Positions 52,774 through 59,681 of a stretch of DNA of 64,000 nucleotides are shown here, one piece after another. The stretch comes from Meridianimaribacter flavus (GTDB taxonomy: Bacteria; Bacteroidota; Bacteroidia; Flavobacteriales; Flavobacteriaceae). Every line of letters begins with the position of its first letter. The first letter of the stretch is position 1. Location: NCBI RefSeq assembly GCF_004366715.1, contig NZ_SOQZ01000006.1, positions 124,001-188,000 on the forward strand, in the 5' to 3' direction. The position numbers and the translations under genes were made by a program. A model generated the notes under the pieces. It was given only the letters and a program-made list of their open reading frames with translations. It made no database searches and was not told the DNA's origin.

Positions 52774-52820
52774 AGCAAAAAGAAAACAAATTTTGATAAA
52801 GAAATAAACATAACAAGTAA

Positions 52821-52943
52821 GTGCGTTAGGGATTAAAGTGGCATCCTTTTTTGCGTCAGTTCGAGTGTCCCGACATAAAGGTCGGGATGTATCGAGAACA
52901 AGTAAAAAAGATATAACGGAAAGCCCGACCTTTAGGTAACGCC
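52821..52943. repeat. Repeat family E with a family C-like element nested in it
   Basis: The outer arms (GCGTTAGGGATTAAAGTGGC...ATCCTTTTTT and AAAAAAGATATAACGGAAAG...GGTAACGCC) resemble the element at 56899-56982, read inversely. Between them, at 52854-52899, lies CGTCAGTTCGAGTG...GTATCGAGAAC, the left half of family C. Confidence 0.6.
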
Positions 52944-52970
52944 AACACAAAAAGAAGTTTAATTTAAATA

Positions 52971-52991
52971 GATACCCACTTTCGTGGGCAT
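52971..52991. repeat. Hairpin repeat abutting paaZ
   Basis: GATACCCACTTTCGTGGGCAT has a CCCAC/GTGGG stem around TTTC. The related hairpin before paaB (47189) differs mainly by compensating stem changes. Confidence 0.65.
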
Positions 52992-52995
52992 TAAG

Positions 52996-55533
52996 ATGAA
53001 CAAAATTCAACACTACGTCCAAGGACAATGGACCACAGGAAAAGAAGAAGGAGCACCAATTTACGACGCCATAACAGGCGAACACTTCACAAATTGGGCT
53101 GTTGAAGGATTAGATATTCCTGAAGTCCTTAACTACGGACGCACAAAAGGAGGCGAAGTACTTCGTAAAATGACCTTTCAAGAACGAGGTAATATGCTTA
53201 AAAAGTTGGCACTTTACCTTACAAAACGCAAAGAACAATTTTACGATTTAAGTTACAGAACTGGCGCAACTCATGTAGATAGTTGGATAGATATAGAAGG
53301 TGGTTTTGGTAACCTGTTTGCTAATGCTTCATTAAGAAAACTATTTCCTAATCAACCTTTTCACGTAGAAGGAGATCCAATCGATTTATCTCGTGGTGGA
53401 CGTTTTATGGCGCATCATATTATGGTGCCAAAAAAAGGTGTTGCGGTTCATATCAATGCGTTTAATTTCCCAGTTTGGGGAATGCTAGAAAAGTGTGCTG
53501 TTAACTGGATGGCAGGTGTTCCAGCAGTTGTTTTACCTGCGCCATCATCGGCTTATTTAGCTGAAGCTGTAGCGAGAGAAATCATCAATTCAGGTATTTT
53601 ACCAGAAGGCGCACTTCAAATCATAAACGGAACCGTAAAAACTGTTTTAGATACCGTTGAATCTCAAGATGTCGTAACCTTTACAGGTTCGGCGGCAACA
53701 GGTCGTTTATTAAAAGCGCATCCAAGATTAATTGAAGAATCTGTGTCTTTTACTATGGAAGCCGATTCACTTAACGCTTCTATTTTGGGCGAAGATGCAG
53801 TTCCTGGAACACCAGAATTCGACTTGTTTGTTAAAGAAGTTCGAAAGGAAATGACCGTAAAAGCTGGACAAAAATGTACAGCCATCCGACGCATTATTGT
53901 TCCAGAAAATTTAGTTGAAGATGTTCAAATTGCATTAGCAAAGGAACTCGATAAAGTTACCATTGGAGACCCAAGACTTAAGGAAGTGAGAATGGGCTCA
54001 TTGGTAAGCAAACAACAAGTTGAAGCTGTTAAAAGTTCTATTGCAGATATCAGTAAAGAAGCTGAAATGGTTTATGGCAATCTCGATAATATCGAAACCA
54101 TTGGTGCGGATGCTAATAAAGGTGCATTCATAAGTCCTGTGGTGTTTAGAACTGATAATCCTTTCCAGAATAATGTGGTTCACGAGCGCGAAGCATTTGG
54201 ACCAGTAAGTACTATTATGCCATACAAGTCAATGGACGAAGCTGTGCAATTAGCGCAAATGGGTAAAGGCTCATTAGTGTCTTCTATTGCAACTTACGAT
54301 GATAACATTGCAACCGATTATGTTGTAAATGCAGCAAGTCATCACGGAAGAATATTGGTGATTAATCGCGAAATGGCAAAACAAAGTACAGGTCACGGTT
54401 CGCCATTACCTTACTTGGTTCACGGAGGTCCAGGACGTGCTGGTGGTGGAGAAGAAATGGGTGGAATGCGTGGTATTAAACACTATTTGCAACGAACAGC
54501 GATTCAAGGAACACCATCAACAATTACCGAAATCACTGGCATATATCAGCAAAATGCAAAATATAAGGAAGCTGAAGACCATCCGTTTAAGTACCATTGG
54601 GAAGATATTCAACCAGGAATGTCTTTAAAAACGCATAAGCGTACACTTACGGATACTGATATTCAGAATTTTGCCAATTTAACTTGGGACCATTTTTACG
54701 CACATACAGATATTACCTCTTTAGATGGAAGTATTTTTGAAAAACGAACAGCGCACGGTTATTTTATAATTTCGGCTGCAGCTGGATTGTTTGTGTATCC
54801 AAATAAAGGTCCTGTAGCGGCAAATTACGGTTTGGATTCTATCCGATTTTTAAGACCGTTATATCACAATGATACCATTTATGTGCGTTTAACCTGCAAG
54901 GAAAAAGTGGATAGAGATGTTTCATCAACCGAGCACCCAAGTGGTATTGTAAAATGGCACGTTGAGGTTTTTGATGCTAATTTTGAAAACCGACCAGAAA
55001 GTCAAAAAACAGACAAAGACAGTCCGTTGGTTGCAGTGGCTACCATCCTGACAATGGTTCAGAAAAAGCAAGAAACATTTGTTGAAATGACCGAAGGGAA
55101 AATCAATGAATGCTTATCAAAGTTAAAAGCAGATGCTAAACCAAAATGGGGAATTATGACGCCTCAACATATGATTGAGCATTTAGAATACACTTATAAA
55201 ATTGCGTCTGGCGAAATTCAAGATTTTGAAATTGCCACACCAGAAAAGATTTTAGACAAGGTGCACGCAAGCTTGTATAACTATAAAAAGTTTCCACAAA
55301 ACTCTCAATTTCCACAGTTAGAAAAAGACACGCTAGACGATTTAAAGCATCAAGATTTAGAAACAGCGATTGAGAAGTTTAAGGAACAACGCAAAAAATA
55401 CATCGAGTTTTTCAAGGAAAATCCAGATGCTAAATTGAAGAATTTAGTATTTGGCGAGTTGAATCGTTACGAATCTTACTTGCTCGAAAGAAAACATTTA
55501 AATCATCATTTTGAACAATTTGGATTAATATAA
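52996..55533 (+). CDS. paaZ: PaaZ (oxepin-CoA hydrolase/aldehyde dehydrogenase) fused to a DUF1569/DinB-like domain
   Basis: This enzyme opens the oxepin ring with its MaoC-type domain and oxidises the aldehyde. I chose the ATG at 52996 (MNKIQHYVQGQW); a GTG at 52984 lies in a repeat. Residues about 1-520 are the aldehyde dehydrogenase (Glu in FTMEADSLNAS, Cys in KAGQKCTAIRR). About 525-685 is the MaoC-like hydratase (HTDITSLDGSIFEKRTAHGYF). The last ~155 residues are extra: PKWGIMTPQHMIEHLEYTY and KHLNHHFEQFGL resemble DUF1569/DinB-like metal-binding helical bundles. E. coli PaaZ is about 680 residues; this is 845. Confidence 0.9.
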   Translation: MNKIQHYVQGQWTTGKEEGAPIYDAITGEHFTNWAVEGLDIPEVLNYGRTKGGEVLRKMTFQERGNMLKKLALYLTKRKEQFYDLSYRTGATHVDSWIDIEGGFGNLFANASLRKLFPNQPFHVEGDPIDLSRGGRFMAHHIMVPKKGVAVHINAFNFPVWGMLEKCAVNWMAGVPAVVLPAPSSAYLAEAVAREIINSGILPEGALQIINGTVKTVLDTVESQDVVTFTGSAATGRLLKAHPRLIEESVSFTMEADSLNASILGEDAVPGTPEFDLFVKEVRKEMTVKAGQKCTAIRRIIVPENLVEDVQIALAKELDKVTIGDPRLKEVRMGSLVSKQQVEAVKSSIADISKEAEMVYGNLDNIETIGADANKGAFISPVVFRTDNPFQNNVVHEREAFGPVSTIMPYKSMDEAVQLAQMGKGSLVSSIATYDDNIATDYVVNAASHHGRILVINREMAKQSTGHGSPLPYLVHGGPGRAGGGEEMGGMRGIKHYLQRTAIQGTPSTITEITGIYQQNAKYKEAEDHPFKYHWEDIQPGMSLKTHKRTLTDTDIQNFANLTWDHFYAHTDITSLDGSIFEKRTAHGYFIISAAAGLFVYPNKGPVAANYGLDSIRFLRPLYHNDTIYVRLTCKEKVDRDVSSTEHPSGIVKWHVEVFDANFENRPESQKTDKDSPLVAVATILTMVQKKQETFVEMTEGKINECLSKLKADAKPKWGIMTPQHMIEHLEYTYKIASGEIQDFEIATPEKILDKVHASLYNYKKFPQNSQFPQLEKDTLDDLKHQDLETAIEKFKEQRKKYIEFFKENPDAKLKNLVFGELNRYESYLLERKHLNHHFEQFGLI

Positions 55534-55535
55534 TT

Positions 55536-56294
55536 ATGTCAGAACAACAACCATACGTAAAACAAACCATAGAAAACCAAGTAGGATACATTGAATTCTT
55601 TCATCCTGCGCATAACTCGTTACCAGGAAATATTCTAGCTGAATTAGCACAAACTATTACCGATGCTGGCAATAATAACGATATCAAAGTCATCGTTCTT
55701 AAAAGTGGAGGAGATAGAACATTTTGTGCAGGAGCAAGTTTTAATGAACTCATAAATATCAATGACGAAGCCACAGGAAAAGTCTTCTTTTCAGGATTTG
55801 CCAACGTGATTAATGCCATGCGTAAATGTCCAAAATTTATCATTGGTCGCGTGCAAGGAAAAACCGTTGGTGGTGGAGTAGGAGTGGCATCGGCAACTGA
55901 TTATTGTATGGCAACCAAGTTTGCAGCTATTAAATTAAGTGAACTAAATGTTGGTATCGGTCCGTTTGTAGTTGGTCCAGCAGTAGAGCGCAAGTTAGGT
56001 TTAAGCGGAATGTCACAAATAGCCATTGATGCCAATACATTTTATCCAGCAGAATGGGCAAAACAAAAAGGCTTATTTACACAAGTGTTTGAAACTACAG
56101 ACGAATTAGACGAAGCCGTTAAAACCTTTGCTGAAAATCTTTGCAATTACAATCCAGAAGCAATGAAAGAAATGAAGAAAACCTTTTGGCAAGGTACCGA
56201 AGATTGGGATACGCTTCTAGCTGAAAGAGCAGCCATTAGTGGTCGTCTAGTATTAAGTGATTTTACAAAAGAAACATTAAAACGATTTAAATAG
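55536..56294 (+). CDS. paaF: Enoyl-CoA hydratase/isomerase family, likely PaaF
   Basis: This 252-residue crotonase-family protein may hydrate 2,3-dehydroadipyl-CoA, the remaining lower-pathway step. It contains FCAGASFNELI and RVQGKTVGGGVGVASATDYCMAT (oxyanion hole) and LNVGIGPFVVGPAVERKLG. The catalytic Glu pattern is weaker than in typical PaaF, so a related isomerase role is possible. It starts 2 bases after paaZ and overlaps paaY by one. Confidence 0.78.
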   Translation: MSEQQPYVKQTIENQVGYIEFFHPAHNSLPGNILAELAQTITDAGNNNDIKVIVLKSGGDRTFCAGASFNELININDEATGKVFFSGFANVINAMRKCPKFIIGRVQGKTVGGGVGVASATDYCMATKFAAIKLSELNVGIGPFVVGPAVERKLGLSGMSQIAIDANTFYPAEWAKQKGLFTQVFETTDELDEAVKTFAENLCNYNPEAMKEMKKTFWQGTEDWDTLLAERAAISGRLVLSDFTKETLKRFK

Positions 56295-56890
56295 TGATTT
56301 ACGCATTCCAAGGATACACACCAGTCGTACACGAAAGTAGTTTCGTGCATCCGTTGGCAGCAGTCACAGGTAATGTCATCATTGGCAAAAACTGTTACAT
56401 CGGTCCAGGTGCTGCCATTCGAGGAGATTGGGGACAAATCATTTTAGAGGATGGCGTTAATGTGCAAGAAAACTGTACAGTGCATATGTTTCCGGGTAAA
56501 TCTATTACCCTAAAAGAAAGTGCGCACGTTGGTCACGGAGCTATCATTCACGGAGCCAATTTGGGTCGTAACTGTCTTATTGGTATGAATACCGTAATTA
56601 TGGATGATGCCGAAATTGGAGATGAAAGTATCGTTGGAGCCATGGCATTTGTTAAGGCCGAAACTAAAATTCCACCACGTAGTTTGGTGGTTGGTAATCC
56701 AGCAAAAGTCATCAAGCAGGTAAGCGACGAGATGATTGCTTGGAAAACTAAAGGAACGCAGTTATATCAACAGTTACCGCAAGATTGTCACAACAGTTTA
56801 AAAGCCGTTGAGCCATTACGCGAAGTTCCAGAAAATATGAAAATCCAAGAAGGTGCTTATGACACCTTAAGGGATTTTATGAAAAAGTAA
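56294..56890 (+). CDS. paaY: PaaY-type gamma-carbonic-anhydrase/thioesterase family protein
   Basis: The start is GTG and overlaps the previous stop by one base. The 198 residues form a left-handed beta-helix with hexapeptide repeats (NVIIGKNCYIGPGAAIRGDWG, NVQENCTVHMF, AHVGHGAIIHGANLG). The His ligands of the gamma-carbonic-anhydrase fold are visible. In the paa pathway PaaY removes CoA from dead-end products. No paa gene follows for 175 bases, which hold repeats and a possible TetR site. Confidence 0.88.
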   Translation: MIYAFQGYTPVVHESSFVHPLAAVTGNVIIGKNCYIGPGAAIRGDWGQIILEDGVNVQENCTVHMFPGKSITLKESAHVGHGAIIHGANLGRNCLIGMNTVIMDDAEIGDESIVGAMAFVKAETKIPPRSLVVGNPAKVIKQVSDEMIAWKTKGTQLYQQLPQDCHNSLKAVEPLREVPENMKIQEGAYDTLRDFMKK

Positions 56891-56898
56891 AATAATTT

Positions 56899-56982
56899 GG
56901 GCGTTACCACAGGGGTCGCGCTTTACACTATATCTTTTTTGCTTTTAATAGCAAAAAAGGATGCCGTTTCAATCGCTAACGC
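56899..56982. repeat. Repeat, family E, between paaY and the E2 gene
   Basis: GGGCGTTACC at the left and GGATGCCGTTTCAATCGCTA near the right enclose CTTTTTTGCT/AGCAAAAAAG, a 10-bp stem. It is the inverse-orientation counterpart of 52821-52943. Confidence 0.65.
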
Positions 56983-56993
56983 GTAAGAAATAA

Positions 56994-57013
56994 AAACTAA
57001 CAAACGCTAGTTA
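56994..57013. promoter_or_regulatory. Second candidate TetR-type site, before the E2 gene
   Basis: This site reads AAACTAACAAACGCTAGTTA. It shares 16 of 20 bases with the operator at 44706-44725, including its whole left arm. It would tie the 2-oxoacid dehydrogenase genes to the same regulator. Confidence 0.4.
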
Positions 57014-57022
57014 ATGCGTTTA

Positions 57023-57048
57023 GTCATTCCGCACTTGATGTGGAATCT
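57023..57048. repeat. Palindromic repeat, family B variant, before the E2 gene
   Basis: ATTCCGCA-CTTGA-TGTGGAAT has one G-U or mismatch pair in its 8-bp stem. It contains the GTG at 57040 that would extend the E2 frame. Confidence 0.7.
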
Positions 57049-57066
57049 AAATTGAAGATAAAGACT

Positions 57067-58380
57067 ATGTCTAAATTTGAACTAAAAATGCCCAAAATGG
57101 GCGAAAGCATCACAGAAGGAACCATCATTAATTGGTTAATCAATGAAGGCGATTCTTTTGATGAAGGCGATATCATATTAGAAGTAGCCACAGATAAGGT
57201 GGATAACGAAGTGCCTGCACCAGCAGCAGGAACGTTGCTAGAAACCAAATACCAAGCAAAAGATGTGGTAAAAGTTGGTGAGATTATCGCTGTTTTAGAA
57301 GTTTCTGAAGAAGTAAAATCAACAAAGAAAAATGATGTCATTCAGAACGATAGCGAAGCATCTAAAAAAGATAAAAAGCAACAAAAAAAGAAGCGTTCTA
57401 TCACATCGAGCACAGTTGAGGTATCCACTTCAAATTCATTTTCAGTAAATAATACAAATACATTCTTCTCACCACTAATTATTTCCATAGCCAAAGAGCA
57501 TCACATTAGTTTTGAAGAATTAGCAAGAATCCCAGCAACCGGAAACGAAGGACGATTAAGAAAAAGCGATGTATTCAATTATATCGAAGATGGCAGACCT
57601 TATAAGTTTGCACAATCAGTGGTTCAAGATCCAACAGCTTATCGCATTCCTCAATTAACGTTTGATAAAGGCAAAGGAAAGATTGTAGAAATGGATCGTA
57701 TGCGTCAAATGATTGCCGATCATATGGTGTATTCCAAACACACGTCACCGCACGTAACAGCTTATGTTGAAGCCGACTTAACCAATATGGTAAATTGGCG
57801 AAATGAAAATAAAGTTGCTTTTCAGGAAAAATATGGCGAAAAACTAACCTTTACACCATTGTTTGTAGAAGCAGTAGCTAAAGCGGTCAAGGATTTTCCA
57901 AATATCAATGCGTCTGTTGATGGCAGTAATATCATCGTAAAAGAAGATATTAATATTGGTATGGCAACAGCATTACCAAGTGGAAACTTAATTGTGCCAG
58001 TAGTTAGAAATGCCGATATCAAAGACTTAAAAACGTTAGCCGAAAACGTAAACGAGCTCGCTGGAAAAGCAAGAGAAAACAAGTTGAGTGGCGACGATAT
58101 TAAAGGTAGTACGTTCACTATTTCTAACGTTGGGACGTTTGGAAGCGTTATGGGAACACCAATAATCAATCAACCAGAAGTTGCCATTTTAGCATTAGGA
58201 ATTATTAAAAAGCGCGCCGAAGTCATCGAAACTGAAAAAGGCGATGAAATCGCTATCAGAAGTATGATGTACTTATCGCTGTCTTTCGACCATCGTGTTG
58301 TGGATGGTTTCCTGGGTGGAAGCTTTGTGCGAAGAGTTGCTGATTATTTAGAGCAATTTGACACGAATAGAACAATTTAA
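57067..58380 (+). CDS. 2-oxoacid dehydrogenase complex E2 (dihydrolipoyl acyltransferase)
   Basis: This is the acyltransferase core of a 2-oxoacid dehydrogenase, probably the branched-chain type given the E1 gene nearby. I chose the ATG at 57067 (MSKFELKMPKMGESI). It has a lipoyl domain with the acceptor Lys in VATDKVDNEVPAPAAG (near residue 43) and an E3-binding domain (SIAKEHHISFEELARIP). The C-terminal catalytic domain has SFDHRVVDGFLG. Between lipoyl and E3-binding domains, residues about 90-99 (DVIQNDSEAS) are a translated repeat. Confidence 0.9.
   Translation: MSKFELKMPKMGESITEGTIINWLINEGDSFDEGDIILEVATDKVDNEVPAPAAGTLLETKYQAKDVVKVGEIIAVLEVSEEVKSTKKNDVIQNDSEASKKDKKQQKKKRSITSSTVEVSTSNSFSVNNTNTFFSPLIISIAKEHHISFEELARIPATGNEGRLRKSDVFNYIEDGRPYKFAQSVVQDPTAYRIPQLTFDKGKGKIVEMDRMRQMIADHMVYSKHTSPHVTAYVEADLTNMVNWRNENKVAFQEKYGEKLTFTPLFVEAVAKAVKDFPNINASVDGSNIIVKEDINIGMATALPSGNLIVPVVRNADIKDLKTLAENVNELAGKARENKLSGDDIKGSTFTISNVGTFGSVMGTPIINQPEVAILALGIIKKRAEVIETEKGDEIAIRSMMYLSLSFDHRVVDGFLGGSFVRRVADYLEQFDTNRTI
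57334..57363. repeat. Repeat insertion within the E2 gene
   Basis: GTCATTCAGAACGATAGCGA with AGCATCT. It shares 21 of 27 bases with the segment at 60113-60140 in the E1 gene, and encodes VIQNDSEAS in the linker. Confidence 0.6.
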
Positions 58381-58386
58381 AAAAGA

Positions 58387-58488
58387 CGTCACTTCGAGTG
58401 ATTTGTGAGGAACGAGCAAATTGTATCGAGAAGCAGTTAAATCATTATCGATACAAAATTGCTAAAGTCAATTTCACTCGAACTGACG
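58387..58488. repeat. Long palindromic repeat, family C, between E2 and ilvE
   Basis: CGTCACTTCGAGTG at the left and CACTCGAACTGACG at the right are inverse ends; TTGTATCGAGAAGC and ATCGATACAAAATTGC lie inside. It is nearly identical to 59570-59671. Confidence 0.75.
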
Positions 58489-58501
58489 AAAAAACATAAA
58501 T

Positions 58502-59563
58502 ATGAATATTTCAATCAAAAAAATAGAAAAATCAAAAGTCGATACTATCGACTTCAACAACATACCATTAGGAACCTCTTTCACAGATCATATGTTTATC
58601 TGCGATTATAAAGATGGCGAATGGCAAAACCCAAGAATTGAACCTTTAGCTTTAATTCCAACGCATCCAGCAGCAATGGCGTTGCATTACGGACAAGCCA
58701 TTTTTGAAGGCATGAAAGCTAATGTAGATGAAGACGGAACACCAATGCTATTCCGTGCCGATAAAAATGCAGCGCGTTTAAACTTTAGTGCTGACCGAAT
58801 GGGAATGCCAAATGTTCCAGAAGAATTATTCGTAGAAGGTTTAAAACAGCTCGTGGCTATGGACAAAGCGTGGATTCCACCACAAGATGGTAGTGCATTG
58901 TACTTACGTCCATTTATGTATGCCGATGAAGCCTTTATCGGTATGCGTGCAGCCACAAGTTACAAGTTTATCATTATGGCATCGCCAGCAGGACCATTTT
59001 TCAGCAAGCGTATAAAATTGTGGGCCGAAAAGAAATTCGTTCGTGCCGTAGATGGTGGTACAGGCGAAGCAAAAGCAGCTGGAAATTATGCAGCAGCAAT
59101 TCGTCCAACGGAATTGGCAAAAGCAAAAGGCTACGACCAAGTATTGTGGTTAGATGCTGTTGAGCACGAGTACATTCAAGAGGTGGGAACAATGAATATT
59201 TTCTTTAAAATCGATGGAAAATTCATCACACCACGTCGCGATGGCGCCATTCTCGATGGCATTACCAGAATGAGCGTTATCGATATTCTAAAAGATAAAG
59301 GTTTTGAAGTTATTGAGCGTCCAATCACGCTTACCGAAATCCGAGAAGCATCAGAAAAAGGCCTTTTAGAGGAAGCTTTCGGAACAGGAACAGCCGTTGG
59401 TATTGCTTACATTCAGAGTATTGGCACAGAAAATGGCGACATTCACGTCTCTGACGAAAGTCCGGTAGGATTAGAGGTTAACGACATGCTAAATGCCATA
59501 AAAACAGGAAAAATTGAAGATAAATTCAACTGGATGATAAAGGTTGAAAAGGAATTAGTGTAA
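58502..59563 (+). CDS. ilvE: Branched-chain amino acid aminotransferase
   Basis: The 353-residue fold-type IV PLP enzyme has ALHYGQAIFEGMKAN (near residue 62), the PLP lysine region GTGEAKAAGNYAAAI, DAVEHEYIQEVGTMNIFF and a C-terminal GTGTAVGIAYI. It interconverts branched-chain amino acids and their 2-oxoacids; many such enzymes also accept phenylalanine or phenylpyruvate. Lying between E2 and E1 genes in a degradation cluster, it probably feeds them 2-oxoacids rather than acting only in synthesis. Confidence 0.9.
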   Translation: MNISIKKIEKSKVDTIDFNNIPLGTSFTDHMFICDYKDGEWQNPRIEPLALIPTHPAAMALHYGQAIFEGMKANVDEDGTPMLFRADKNAARLNFSADRMGMPNVPEELFVEGLKQLVAMDKAWIPPQDGSALYLRPFMYADEAFIGMRAATSYKFIIMASPAGPFFSKRIKLWAEKKFVRAVDGGTGEAKAAGNYAAAIRPTELAKAKGYDQVLWLDAVEHEYIQEVGTMNIFFKIDGKFITPRRDGAILDGITRMSVIDILKDKGFEVIERPITLTEIREASEKGLLEEAFGTGTAVGIAYIQSIGTENGDIHVSDESPVGLEVNDMLNAIKTGKIEDKFNWMIKVEKELV

Positions 59564-59569
59564 AGATTA

Positions 59570-59671
59570 CGTTACTTCGAGTGATTTGTGAGGAACGAGC
59601 AAATTGTATCGAGAAGTAAGTATAAAGTTCTCGATACAAAATTGCTTAAGGCAATTCCACTCGAACTGACG
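59570..59671. repeat. Long palindromic repeat, family C, between ilvE and E1
   Basis: GTTACTTCGAGTGATTTGTG starts the copy and CACTCGAACTGACG ends it; GTATCGAGAAG and TTCTCGATAC pair inside. The matching copy at 58387 lies on the other side of ilvE in the same orientation. Confidence 0.75.
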
Positions 59672-59681
59672 AATAGATATA

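Noticed and set aside
44792-59671. CRISPR array
   Set aside because: The repeats differ in family, length and orientation, their spacing is irregular, and genes lie between them; no cas genes are present.
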